From NCBI GenBank assembly GCA_943736015.1, contig OX031064.1, positions 37,871,361 to 37,935,360 of the forward strand: a stretch of DNA of 64,000 bases, given 5' to 3'. A program made the position numbers and the translations under genes. Shown here piece after piece: positions 52,791-64,000 of this stretch. The DNA comes from Tridacna crocea (Eukaryota > Mollusca > Bivalvia > Cardiida > Cardiidae). The notes beneath the pieces are model-generated. The model was not told where the DNA came from and ran no database searches. It saw nothing but the letters and a program-made list of their open reading frames with translations. Within the stretch, counting starts at the first letter, position 1. Each line of letters begins with the position of its first letter.

Positions 52791-53364
52791 TTATTTCAGT
52801 TTTGTTGCCAGAGCTTTTGAATGAATCAAATTCTTTCAGGACATTCTAAATTCCGGGCCATAACATAACCCGCTGCCCTTCGGCTAGTGGAGCTTATGAA
52901 ACTGCCGTCAAGTGCTTTAAGTGTGTACGCCCATGCATGCAAACCTACGTGCATTAAGCACAAATGTCTAAAATCAAACGGGTAGGAGTCTCTAATGATC
53001 AAAGGCTAACAATATCAAACGTATGTTTTGAACATCTTCAGTTTTTGGTAAATAGTTAAAAAAATTTACAATACAATGACAAAAATGAAAGGCGAATTTG
53101 TGACACATGTGTACCTCTGTGTATACCTCTATTGTCACAGACGCATGGACAGACAAACAGATAGACTGATTCCAAAACTCCCAGTTTTATTTGAGGTTCC
53201 ATTCAATTGGTACTCCACATACAAACGCTTGTTCATAATTTGTAAATATTAGTTGTCCAGAACAATTTTATATTATCAGACTGCGGTGGTAATTTATTGT
53301 ACGGTATCGTTTAAACGAGACAAGTTGCACTTCGACAAACTTTGCGTCATTATTTAGCATTTTC

Positions 53365-53490
53365 AACTCTTCCCACAATGCCTTTTACCATTCCAAAGAC
53401 AGTTTCCGCTATTTCTTTCACATTCATCTTTCCTTCTACAAACTGTTTCAAATGAACATGTAAAATATTTCATAGTTCAGTAAAGAGTTG
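53365..53490 (+). mobile_element. Family A right-half relic
   Basis: 'cttcccacaatgccttttac', 'tttcacattcatctttcctt' and 'ttcagtaaagagttg' are in family order. The left half and most of the hairpin are missing. Confidence 0.5.
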
Positions 53491-53519
53491 TGTCATGTTC
53501 ATCAGAATTGTTTATGTTT

Positions 53520-53635
53520 TGCTAGCATGGAATCAGATGAAATAATTGTCTGCACCACTTAGGTGGTTATGATATATTTACGACGATAATAAACGATAGG
53601 AATAGTGCGTGAATGTAATTTGATATAGATATTGG
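53520..53635 (+). repeat. Dispersed repeat family K, copy 2
   Basis: See 52200-52305. Here 'ttgtctgcaccacttaggtg', 'gttatgatatatttacga' and 'gcgtgaatgtaat'. Confidence 0.75.
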
Positions 53636-54189
53636 ATATATCTCCATATTGCTACAGGGATCTCCCGTAAAATTTGTGGAAACCCTTCACCCTCCACAAA
53701 AGGACATAATTCTAAGACATTTCAATCATAATTTTGTGCAGACGACACTTTCAATGTGGCTCAAACGACAGAATTCGGTTTCGAAAGAAGAGAAGGCATT
53801 CTCTGAGTAAGAAGAATAAATGCAAATGAAATTGAATTATTAATATGACTATCGCACTATCAATCAATCGATAGGAAGTATCACTATTCAACACCTCATT
53901 GCCATTTCATTTTTTAACAAATTGTATAATTTCTTTCTCCCATATCTATCTTCTATCGCACTGCATGCTTCATCTCTCTGAATACTGTGACTGTAGAAGT
54001 TATAACATTCAATAGAAAACTTTACTGTCAAAAGTAGTTAACGATACCATCTTGCAGAACAAAAGAACTTAAACAATGTCGATTTCGTATCAGTGCTATC
54101 AAATGCAATGTGAATTATATTTTTTGCCATGAAGACTTAACAGTAATGCTGTAAATTGAAATTTGGCAACACATAATGATATGGATATG

Positions 54190-54366
54190 ATACGTAACTC
54201 GCTGACCTTTTGAGCAATGAAGATCAGACTGCAAAGAACGAGCAGTCTGGTTTTGGATCTACACTGTCCAATACGGAGGTATCTTTCTCGAAAATATAGA
54301 ATTTGACATGGCGTTGTTTGCATGTTTACAATCGACTTGAAATTTTCAATTAGTAGGATAAGGGTG
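54190..54366 (+). mobile_element. Family C hairpin MITE, left end unclear
   Basis: 'ctcgctgaccttttgagcaa', hairpin 'gaagatcagactgcaaagaa' / 'gcagtctggttttggatcta', right end 'caattagtaggataagggtg'. Confidence 0.75.
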
Positions 54367-54711
54367 AAATATTACGCGAAACTAATGGTCGGTTCGATAC
54401 TTTCATTATTTCTTTACCCAAAAGGGAACAAGCATTTGGAGCTCTTCACAATGTTTTGGCATCTTAGTGTCATCAGCTGATGTAAACAGTGTTTCCTTGG
54501 GCTGATATGATGTACTGTGATACATTAATGGTCAGTATAAATGTGATGCAGTCTTATGGTGCGATTTGTATCTCCGTCCACAATAAAACACATCCATTTG
54601 TCTAGAAGGGACGTCCATTAGTGTGAGAATTCATTGCACTAACTTTCAGCACTGATAGGATTTCTTTCTCGCTCTATAATATACGAGATATATACCCATA
54701 ATAACATTCAG

Positions 54712-54895
54712 GGAGCGTATTCGGCACCATTCTTAAGACGTTCTTTGTCTTATTCTTCAAACCTTTCTGTCAGTGAAAGCAACAGAACCTCTGATTTGGT
54801 TAAGCCAATCAGAACTTCTGTTACTTTCACATGGACAATAGCTCTTATTTTTCAAAATTTTCAGCATCATTCTTAAGACGTTCTTTGTCTAGTTC
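54712..54895. repeat. Family E foldback, rearranged
   Basis: 'gagcgtattcggcaccattc' and 'taagacgttctttgtcttat' start the left arm. The centre has lost one side ('ctgatttggttaagccaatc'). 'cattcttaagacgttctttg' appears again near 54870, suggesting a partial duplication. Confidence 0.7.
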
Positions 54896-55863
54896 AACTC
54901 TTTCCGCCTTGAAAGGTAAGAAAATAATATCAGTATTTTTAACTTGTCTTAACTATGAAATATCCAAAAATATTTCGCCGTTATTTCTAGCTAAACTATA
55001 GGAAAGCATGAAATGATTTGTTATATTTTAATGTTGACATCCATAAATAGGTTAATTCCGCCAAATAAAATGTTAACACAGTTGGAGATGGACTCTGTTT
55101 TAAAATGCTACGTTCCTTCCACTTCCTCTTCAGGTTTTATGGTACATATATTAGATAAAGGCTGTAAAAATATACATGGTATATAAAATAATATCATAAA
55201 ACTCGTTATGGATTGGCCACTAAAGAAAGGTCAAAAGATCACGCATAGCTTACCTGAAGCGCGAAGAACATGCATTGAAAAATTATGATCAAGAATAATT
55301 CAAAGGGCATGAATATGAAACCATTAGGAATAAAAAAAATCAAGGTTAAAAAAAAAATGGAGGGACAGAGAATATATCGATTTTTCTATCTTAGATGGAA
55401 AACTAACGTACCTTTCTGCCTTTTTGTCCAATAAAAATGATAAAAATATTAAAATAAACTTCATTTTCATTTATGGTTATCCATTCATAATCTGCGAGCT
55501 GGTCGTCAAACTCTACCTTCCTCATTGGCTTTATACTGCAACTTACATGTACATACTTGACCCGTAAGGCCTATCAAAAATAAGATCTTTTTTGAGAGTT
55601 TACCGACCCTACTCAGAAATGCTGCCGATTCCATACTTTTTACATAAGAATAAAAAAAAAAAACTTTTGGGTGTGGTTTCGGTACATATTTCATGTAAAC
55701 AGTTCCTGGGGGAAAACTCCCTAGCTACCCTACCTACAGCATCTCGGACCGAAACCCTAAACACATTTATTTTTGTTTTAGACATTAGGATCATGAAAGA
55801 TGTAACACGAAACAACAACGTATTTGGTAACAAGGAAGTCACCACGTCTTGTAAAAAGACTGT
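54896..55863. other. Stretch with no recognisable gene or repeat
   Basis: Nothing is assigned. Confidence 0.35.
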
Positions 55864-56101
55864 TTAACCCATTAGTCTGCCACACAATCCCTACTTTTGA
55901 TATCCCTGAGAAAGAAGCCTTTAGAAAACATTGTAGGAAAAGGAGAAAATGCTGGTAACCAGCATTTTCTCCTTTTCCCACAACGTTTTCTACCCTTCAC
56001 AAAAACAAAAAATTACAAATTTCCAGTCACTTTTATTTTGTCGTTTGCAACTGCTTTGGATTTAGACAAGCCTAAAATATTGTCGTTTTGTAATGAGTTA
56101 A
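55864..56101 (+). mobile_element. Family A hairpin MITE
   Basis: TTAA at 55864-55867 and 56098-56101, 'ccacacaatccctacttttg', 'gaaagaagcctttagaaaac', palindrome with GCTGGTAACCAGC and two unpaired outer-stem changes, right end 'cgttttgtaatgagttaa'. Confidence 0.9.
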
Positions 56102-56999
56102 TACATACGCAAAATGTATGGATTCAGGACAACCTTCACAGCCTGCATAACCTTTTGTTATGGGATCATTAGAAATCATGATTCAGCAAGTTTTAAGATG
56201 AGAGGGATGATCACTCTACATTATGCGACGACTTGTTTGATGTAGTACAACAAGAAGATGCATTAGACTTCCTGTTTAAAGTGCGTCGGTCAAATTGTTT
56301 TGTCTAATTAACACATCATAGCCACGAGACTCATCATTTCGTCTTGCAGCCCACAGCATTTGCAGACACTGTGACTACTGGAAATTGTTCTAAACGATCA
56401 GCGCTTACAATTTGTAAATAAAGATTGATTACAAAAATGTAATCAAGGTCGTTTGCGGCACAGATTACACAATGTCCTCAGATTTGTCTGATGCAATTGG
56501 TTTTAAGGCCAACGACAGATACCATTAAAATCGAGGAAAATTCATCCTAGCTTTCGATTTAATTCCACCACCTAAAACAAAATACTTATATATCGTTCGA
56601 AAATATGAGACGAAAGTAAAATGTCTTACATCGTTTCTCCTACATTAGGATATCTTCACTTAGGCAAGCAAAAATTATTGGCAATAAACATAAAAACACA
56701 TGCCTAACACCACGAAAACAATCAGACATAACTTCGAAGATGTATAATTTTACTGCTCTGCGTACTATGATAAAATTGCAGCACTTCTCCTTTTTTCTTG
56801 TATAATGGCGGGAGTCATTTTTATTATTGAACGGGAAAGACTGTTATAAAGATTTTTATGTATCTGAATGATTGGACTGGTAGAGCTCGTTCTGGCACCA
56901 TTCACATCTATAAATATAGATACACGGGTAACAAAGCCAAGGCCTTTTTACCAAATGATCCAATGCTTTCGCTACCCCGACGGAGATGACTGAGGTGAT
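56102..56999. other. Stretch with no recognisable gene or repeat
   Basis: Nothing is assigned. Confidence 0.35.
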
Positions 57000-57165
57000 C
57001 ATTATTGGAAAAGGAGAAGATGTTGGTTGCAAACATTTTTTTTCCAACTATGTTGTTATTATTTATCATTTGCTAGACAGAGTTTTAAATAATTCGGCCG
57101 TCTATGTACAAATGCTTTCAATATAAAAAAATTACAACTGTATTGTCAGGTAAAGGATAAATGCT
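57000..57165 (+). mobile_element. Family A relic
   Basis: 'ttggaaaaggagaagatgtt' and the eroded hairpin, then 'gtctatgtacaaatgctttc' and 'gtattgtcaggtaaaggata'. Confidence 0.55.
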
Positions 57166-57434
57166 AACAGGTCAATACCGGAAAGTTACCAGCCCCATTC
57201 AAACCGCTGTACACAATTATTGTACATGGATAGCGCATTAATAGTTTGACGGTTGATTTATCAAATTACAACCGGCTACTATTGTAGAACGAAAGTCACT
57301 GCTAAATGGTCTATTTGTCCTGTATAAATTTTACAGCTTGACAACGAAGACACGATGTATTTAGTTCATAAAGGCACTGATGCATGCTAATGAAGTTGCC
57401 GAGTTCTAGGACCCCAAGTGTAATATCAATATAT

Positions 57435-57471
57435 CGTCGGTTCACTTCCAAAACCTCGTAACTACAGCTTG
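57435..57471 (+). repeat. Family H single arm
   Basis: 'cgtcggttcacttccaaaac' followed by 'ctcgtaactacagctt' matches the left arm of the palindrome at 39230 with 2-3 changes. The complementary arm is absent. Confidence 0.75.
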
Positions 57472-58089
57472 TAACAATATGGTATTGGTACAATTTTAAA
57501 CAGCGATTCAAAACAGTTTGTTCGTACAAAGGCAAGAAAGCGCCTCTGCATTCCGTTTTGAAAGGTCTAGATACATTCAAAGTAAGAAATTGGTGACTAG
57601 TTGGGTACCTAGTGTCAGAGAACGGCCGTAGTCTAGCTTAAGACAATTGACTGCAAACAGTTCTGTTGCTCGTTTTGCGCCATTTCTCCTTTCGACAATT
57701 GACTTAATGTTTTCGTTTAAGGAAAGGAAACACTGCAAGGAAGGCATAAAATTCTGAATTTAAACTGGTACTCTCCTTTTCCCTCACTTTTGTAGAAAGT
57801 CGGTGTTGTTAGAACGCAGAATTGTTTGATACAGGGATAAACCTTACATGTTTGACTTATCGACTTACAACATTAGTTTAAAAAATCTGACAATTTATTA
57901 TCTAGCTTCGCCTTCGTACAATAGGCCACAGGAGATGAGCATATGACGAGCTGAACAAGATTAACTTACAACACTTAAACGAAAAGGACAATGCATTCGA
58001 ATACAGTATTTTACTACAAGCGCTTTCACATTTGATTACATATTGCTTAAATGTATCTCTCTAGCAACATAATTATGTATCTGTGTCTA
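57472..58089. other. Stretch with no recognisable gene
   Basis: 57650-57830 has weak family A-like pieces ('ccatttctcctttcgac', 'ctctccttttccctcac') that I cannot resolve into an element. Confidence 0.3.
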
Positions 58090-58302
58090 TACCCTTTTCC
58101 ACATAGTTCCTAAAAGTAGACTTTCGATTGCTTCGAGGAAGAAAGGTAAAAATGCTAGCAATCAGGATTTTCTCCTTTTTCTTCAAATTTTTTCTTCACT
58201 TTCCAAGATAATTTCAATGGCATTTCAGACCCATATGATTTGTAGTCTGCCAATCTATTCAATTTGGACAAATCTAAAATTGTGTCGTCTTGCAAAATTT
58301 TA
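58090..58302 (+). mobile_element. Family A relic ending at a shared TTAA
   Basis: 'aggaagaaaggtaaaaatgc', 'aggattttctcctttttctt', 'ttggacaaatctaaaattgt' and a final TTAA at 58299-58302. That TTAA is also the first four bases of the family C element that follows. Confidence 0.65.
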
Positions 58303-58496
58303 ACCCTTTGGCTGCTAAGCGGAACTCCCTAACCTTGCAGACAATAAAGGTCAAGATCAGACTACACAGAACGTGTAGAATGATCTTGGATCCACACTGT
58401 CCGAACAAGGATATATTTTTCTCCAAAAATAAGCTTGACGTAGTAATATTCGGATTTTTAAGTTAAATTTAATTCATAAAGTAGGATAAGGGTTGA
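58299..58496 (+). mobile_element. Family C hairpin MITE
   Basis: TTAACCCTTTGGCTGCTAAG at the left, hairpin 'gtcaagatcagactacacag' / 'gtagaatgatcttggatcca', right end 'aaagtaggataagggttga' (last site TTGA). Confidence 0.88.
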
Positions 58497-59364
58497 AATG
58501 GCTTCCACAGATTCTTACTGTTGAAAAACAATAAATTTTCCAAAATTTTCATTAGAATAAACGATTTGGCATAAGGGTTGAACAACACATTAATTTTGTT
58601 AGAAAACCCGAGATTGATTCTTAAATAACTCTAAAAGCCCGAATGCAATTTCATTTCAATATTTTACACTTTTTAAACGCAATCAACAAATGAGACGTGC
58701 AGGGCCATATATCAAGCTTGTAGTGACGTTCAAAACCAGTCCCCCAAATCTCATTTTACGTTGCCGTTTCGGTAATTTTAAAAGAGTTTGTATTTTTTCT
58801 TAACTGTTGCGTGTTTTTACGACCTAGACAAGAACAGCCTTACCAAAGTTTTTGAGAAAACCAGAAATTGAAGTAAATTGTTTAAGTAATGACGAAGATG
58901 TTAGAAAGTGCTGAATAACAATATCTCGACGTTTCCTTCAAAATCAGCCGTGCTAGTAGGCATGATCACTTTACCCATGTCAGCTTGAACATGAAAAGAA
59001 AGACCTACAAACGTAGTTATAAAATATATGTGAAACAGTTCTACCAATAAATGTTTAATATTTTCTATTACACCCTAAAGATATACTCTATCATGTTCGA
59101 TATCATGTGCGGTTATTGTTACCGTTGTTTCTAGAAAATTAATATTCGCTAGATTTCTATTTTGTTTGAAGTCAATGAAATAAAACCAGCAACCTTTGAT
59201 TTCTCGAGAGTATTCTTCTATAGTGCACTATAGTGTATACTGCACTGTGATAGGGCACCATCCGCTTCTTCGTGCAATAGGCGGCAACTTTTCAAGAGCA
59301 ATGTGTCTAACGAATGTGAAGACGCCATAGTGTATACCCGGTGTTTTGGCAAAAAGGGTTTAAT
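58497..59364. other. Stretch with no recognisable gene or repeat
   Basis: Nothing is assigned. Confidence 0.35.
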
Positions 59365-59592
59365 TTAACCCATTACCACTCAATCCCTACTTTTGACGCC
59401 CCTGAGAAAGAAGCCTTTTGAAAACACTATGGGAAAAGGAGAAAATGCTGGTAACCAGCATTTTCTCCTTTTCCCACAGTGTTTTCTACCCTTCCCAGAA
59501 CAAATTTCAATTTTTCAGTCACCTTTATTTTCAGTCTGCAAATGCTTTCAATTTGAACCAGTCCAAAATTTTGTCGTTTGGTAAAGAGTTAA
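59365..59592 (+). mobile_element. Family A hairpin MITE
   Basis: TTAA at 59365-59368 and 59589-59592, 'ccctacttttgacgcccctg', palindrome with GCTGGTAACCAGC, 'cagtctgcaaatgctttcaa', end 'cgtttggtaaagagttaa'. Confidence 0.92.
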
Positions 59593-59594
59593 CT

Positions 59595-59690
59595 AATTAC
59601 CGTGATGCATTATACTAAGCAAGTTATCTAGTAATTATGGATTCATATAATCTATGTTGTCTAACAACTGACTCTATGATTGGGTAGACC
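59595..59690 (+). repeat. Dispersed repeat family I, partial copy
   Basis: 'taccgtgatgcattatacta' and 'atctatgttgtctaacaact' follow the family order. It starts right after the family A element. Confidence 0.55.
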
Positions 59691-59700
59691 ATAACAACAT

Positions 59701-59968
59701 AATTGGCCTGCAACACGTGAAAAGGGACATTCGGACATCTGCGTAAAGTGTCGTCTCGGATTAGCCTGCGCTGTCCGCGCAGGCTAATCCGAGACGACAC
59801 TTTCCGTTTTCATGCAATTTTCTGTTTTGCGCATGTCTACTGTAGCACAAAATCTAATGCAGTCGTAAAGTGCCGTCTCGGATTAGCCTGCGCGGACTGC
59901 GCAGGCTGATCCGAAACGACACTTTACGCAGATGTCCGAACGTCCCTTTTCGCGTGTTGCACACCATA
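59701..59968. repeat. Family D double-hairpin element, best preserved copy
   Basis: Ends 'cataattggcctgcaacacg'-type and 'gcgtgttgcacaccatatg'. The first hairpin (GTCTCGGATTAGCCTGCGCT...GCAGGCTAATCCGAGACGAC) is almost perfect, as is the second. The spacer is 'ctgttttgcgcatgtctact'. Confidence 0.9.
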
Positions 59969-60234
59969 TGATAACCCGCACAGATAACACCGGTTTGAAA
60001 CACTTGTTCATAAACCTTATCACTTTAACGTTTCATTTAAACAACTTTCAATAGAGATTTAAAGGAATCATTTTGAGAGAAAAGTACGATTCAGTCAAAA
60101 GTGTACCGGGTGTTCGAGTTTGGAATTTGCTTTAAGATATAATTTCTCATCTGAAGGCTATTTTGTCTGGAAAAAAAGAAAGTTTACTTGTTTTGACATT
60201 TAGACATTGAAATGCAAATGACCTATTTGAAAAC

Positions 60235-62090
60235 AAAATTGTTGCCAAGCCGAGGTCTGAAAACGAAAAGATTATACTGCGCATTTATTGACTGTAAAAG
60301 AGCGTTTGACAGTACTGACAGACCTATTATGGTTTAAACTGAATGGTCTTGGGTTAAATGGCAACAACCTACGTATCATTCAAGACGTGTATTCGAAAAT
60401 AAAAGCGAAAGTTCGTAAAGGTAATACATGATCTGATCCCTTCTTCGAAAATATTGTGGGTTTTTTGCAAGGAGAAAACTTGTCGCCGATTTTATTTTCA
60501 CTTCCCTAAACGGTTTAGAATTATATTTAGAGCGATTCGAGGGAGATAGTATTTGGTATGACTATAACCCTTTTTTTTAGCGATGATATAGTTATTTTGG
60601 CAAAATCATTCTCTGAATTACAAAATAAATTGAATAGATTGAAAGATTATTGTGATTTATACGATTTAAAGGTTAACTGTAAAAAAATGAAAAAAAAAAA
60701 AAAAGCGAGGGCAGATAAAAGTAAATGAAAATGGTGGTATGGCGGAAAACCCATAGAAATCGTTGACAAATTCAATTTTTTGGGTAATATATTTTTTTCA
60801 CTGATAATTTTAGCACTTATTTTGAATTCATTCAAGGTAAAACTTTAAAGGCACTAAATGTATTAATGTTAAAGATAAAGGAATTTGTTTTTTTTTTTCC
60901 TGATATCATGATACAGTTAGTTAATTCCTTGGTTGGTTTTAAGCCATGATACTGAAGTTCGGGGGTTTTCCACAGCAAATCAATTAGAATGTTAACATTT
61001 GAAATTTCTCAAGAGGTTAGTATATGTTTAAAAAGCACCTCGAGTCTCTAGCAGTTTACGGCGAAACAGACAGAATGTCAAGTGCTATACTCGACTCGTT
61101 CTAAACGCTAACTCATATATTAATCTAAGCTTGAAAATATCAATATTGATCAAAGAAACATTATCCTTTCAAAAAATTACACGATGTTAAAAGCAGATGC
61201 CGAATCTGGAAAATCAAACTGGCTTTTTAATATAAGAGATTTATTGGAATGCTATGGATTCGCAGATGTTTGGCATAACCCATATTGTTTACATACATAG
61301 TTTTATCTGTCCTATGAAGAACGTTTTGTAGACTGTTTCAAACAAACTCGTCATGAAGTATGGAGAAACGTGAATCACCATACTCATAAAAGTATTTCCA
61401 AATAGACTTTGGCATTGAAAAAATTGCATTGACAATTAAGAATTTGTCTTTCAAAATTGAGTGTCATCTAATAATTCAAAGAAAGATGCAGGACGATAAA
61501 GGGGGATTAAAGTTATAAGAAGTGAAAAGTACTGTTTGAAATATAATACCCATGATACTGAGAATGGGTACCATTTTATTTTCATTTGCCCAATGAGAAA
61601 TTGAGGAATTGAGAAATACATATCTAAAAAGATATTACACAAAAAAACAAGTTTTACAAAATCTTGTACTTAAATGTCAGAAAACCACTATGAAATAACA
61701 AAAAGAACCTTAGAAATATTTGTAAAAAGTCTGTGTCGCTAAGAAAACTATCGTAAGTCCTATAGTATCTTTAGCAAGTTCATTCTAAAAAAGAAAACAT
61801 TTTTTATCAGTAACAATAGCATTAATTTGTAATAACTTCCATTTCAGTTTATTCCATCATTTTCTAGTATTATTCTTCGATATGATTGTTCTTTCTCTGT
61901 GCATTTTTCAACATGTAATGACAGGTCTTAAGTACGGTATGTTATGTAACATTATTAAATCCTTTTCTTTGTAAATTTGTTTTACAATACTTACGAAACA
62001 ACCCATTATAGATTGCAAATATTATTACGTGTCATTGTTGTATTTTCATGGTGTGGTACATGTACTTTATATACATGTCAAAATAAATCT
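60235..62090 (+). pseudogene. Decayed LINE: reverse transcriptase and 3' region
   Basis: Plus strand, several frames. LYCAFIDCKRAFDS (RT block with catalytic D) at about 60269-60312; WFKLNGLGLNGNNLRIIQDV; FFENIVGFLQGENLSPILFS; then FSDDIVILAKSFSELQNKL, where the catalytic YADD/FADD box reads FSDD (60576-60587), so the first residue after F is changed. Further on: DLLECYGFADVWHNPYC (about 61225-61290), an FVDCFKQTRHEVW block, and a tail with GYHFIFICPM in place of the usual EDExHF...C. An AT-rich 3' region follows, with AATAAA near 62082. Many stops and frame changes occur. It differs from the two minus-strand LINEs and represents another family. Clade not assigned. Confidence 0.82.
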
Positions 62091-63949
62091 ATGTTTTTGT
62101 CTTAAATTGATTTGTTGACTTTTTTGTCGAATGTTCATCCTCTTTCATAAAAACATACAAAAAAAAAATTGTAAACTTTATGCTGGTATTTGTACTTTTG
62201 TGCCGAAAGCGTTTTTGGTATTTCTCTTGCTTTTTACAACAGTTTAGTCGTGCAGGCTTATTTACATGTATATACATATTTTTCCACCTCCTTTCCTGGA
62301 TAGATTTTACGCATGTACATACGTTTGGCATGTTTTGATTTTTGCAAAAATGGAATACTTTCTAATGACAGGGCTCAAAGCACAGAAATGTGCAATTGCA
62401 ACAGCAATATCAATACACAAAATGTACTATAGGTAAAAGTCAAACGGTCATGCTTTTTTGTCTGTGTGTGAGTGCGTCTTTAATAGACACGTTGTTCAAA
62501 ATGGTCTCGAATTTCCTTTAATTAAGGACAAGAAAGCTTGATTGGAATCTGTGTAGCTTCATTTGCTCTCCGCTCTAAATTTATGAGGAAATTCCTGAAC
62601 CAGACAAATTGCTTCCATTATTTCTGAGCTCGTTTAGAGATCCATTCTTTATAGCAAACTGGGATGAAAGATATAGAAGACCAACCCTTTTATTGTCAAA
62701 GGCGACTTAAATGGCTCTTTGCAGATAGCATGATCATCGTCAGACAGCACTAAGTTAACAGTCTGATCGTGGAACTACAAGCTCTGATACTCGATGAAAA
62801 CTGTAGAAACATACTCTTTTACTATATATGGTAACTTGATTTTTTCTTTGGATGGCATAGATCGAGACCTGACATCATAGAACGAGGTCTGATCTTGGAC
62901 CCACCAGTCCCCAAAGTTATGCCTTTCTCGAGTCTAAAGACTAAGACTGTTTTTGAAATGAAAACCGTGTGGTCATTTACTTTATAAATTGTCGGTAAAA
63001 TAAAGGCAAAACCAAAAATGTGGCTAGATTATCTTTATGTGATTTTTCGATCATTTTAATGACATCACATTCCTTGATTTACCATAATATATAAAAACAG
63101 TTAGAGCTGGTTCCCATTACTCATGCCTAATTACCAAAAGACACCGCTGTAGTGACAAAATTGGCTCTGTATAACATGTATTTAGCTCATAACCTCTCAC
63201 TTGTTTTCATTGTTAACCATCACAGATTTTGAAAAGATTACCTTACACTTGTTTTACATAAGAAATGTGTGACTTCACATGTGACGGCATTTTGTATTTT
63301 TCAAAAGAAGCTAACTGTTGTTTATTCATGGAAATTACCTCGTGTATAAATACGAGTATGTATTGCTTTGCATATTCTGACATCAACTCGTAAGATGTTG
63401 TTACATGATAAAAAGACCGACATTCTGTGGCATTGGATGTAAACTTGTTAACACATTTGTCAAAAAAAAAAAAATATTATTTGGTCTCAGAATCTCGCTT
63501 GAAAATATGTTCCTTCTCTGGTTTAGCAAAATTATCTGAAATGCCAACTTCACTTAAACTCTATACATGTAGAAGGCGAGTGTTTGCAACACAGACAAAA
63601 CCCTGTTTCATCAAGAAAGGATTAGCTACATGTACTTGCATTTCTGCGGTATGCTATCCTTCAAAGCAAGAGCACCGCCGAGAGAGGCACTTCACACTCA
63701 AAATTTGCTATCAACATTCAAATTCTTGGATAGAGTGGATCAACATTTCCTCCAGAGATATGTTCTACTCTCTTAACAAATAATCCTTTGTTTTGTATTT
63801 CTATAATGAATTTCTTATGACATAAAACATATATTTTATCATGGACTTTCTTTAATGGCTGCTCAAACATTTTTTCCCAAGCAAATTGGCTGATTATCCA
63901 CATAACAATCATCGAAACAATGATCGGCGGTGATAAACGAATGGATCCG
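62091..63949. other. Stretch with two family C relics only
   Basis: 62700-62800 ('catgatcatcgtcagacagc', 'agtctgatcgtggaactaca') and 62845-62915 ('atagatcgagacctgacatc', 'aggtctgatcttggaccca') are eroded family C hairpins. No gene is recognised. Confidence 0.45.
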
Positions 63950-64000
63950 GGGCCCGTATTCAACAACGATTATCGAGAATAGTCTTAGTCTTATTCCCCA
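63950..64000 (+). repeat. Family E foldback, cut by window end
   Basis: 'gggcccgtattcaacaacga' and 'tagtcttagtcttattc' are the left outer arm. The rest lies beyond the window. Confidence 0.7.

Noticed and set aside
63427-63783. 118-codon plus-strand frame as a gene
   Set aside because: No domain, and it starts across a poly-A tract. It is not supported.

Overview
This window is AT-rich animal nuclear DNA, most likely from a bivalve mollusc. It contains no bacterial-style genes, and I see no confident host protein-coding gene, rRNA, tRNA gene or CRISPR array. The bivalve placement is inference. It rests on many copies of short hairpin-forming repeats of a style I associate with bivalve genomes (the GCCTGCGCAGTCCGCGCAGGC double hairpin, the hairpin MITEs, and 'cataactcctacattttt'/'ctatataagcccatgtaa' type repeats), and on three decayed LINEs. 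The species cannot be fixed from sequence alone.

Layout. The whole window is a mosaic of non-autonomous elements. The dominant one ('family A', about 228 bp) has ends TTAACCCTTTCCCAAAC or TTAACYCWTTACCACAC, a TTAA target duplication and a central 65-bp near-perfect palindrome. There are about 22 nearly complete copies and about 10 relics from one end of the window to the other. 'Family C' (about 210 bp, ends TTAACCCTTAGGCTGCTAA) also lies between TTAA sites and has a roughly 60-bp central palindrome. Two more TTAA-bounded elements occur at 25268-25636 and 45301-45845. Other hairpin families are D (double hairpin, 5 copies), E (about 200-bp foldback, 8 full or partial copies) and smaller foldbacks B, G, H, I/M and N. 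A TA-bounded element lies at 27601-28254.

Protein-coding remnants all belong to transposable elements. At 29674-33596 there is a roughly 3.9-kb DNA transposon with 21-bp terminal inverted repeats, an ATTT target duplication and a decayed transposase-like gene of the type annotated DUF7869. That gene is broken by stops, frameshifts and two later hairpin insertions. Three LINE reverse-transcriptase relics lie at 4880-6110 (-), 16560-17340 (-) and 60235-62090 (+). A mariner/Tc1-type transposase tail lies at 40960-41181 (-).

Other structure. A roughly 1-kb, 15-bp-unit minisatellite (13327-14300) is open in five of six frames. Recent tandem duplications include 122 bp x2 at 34522-34767 and 42 bp x3 at 8670-8792. 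There are several (GA)n tracts and paired CRE palindromes at 28794-28817. The long stretches between elements hold nothing I can assign. The elements form a time series: some sit inside others (A and B in the transposase, a TTAA element in E, E in a possible SINE), so relative ages can be read directly.
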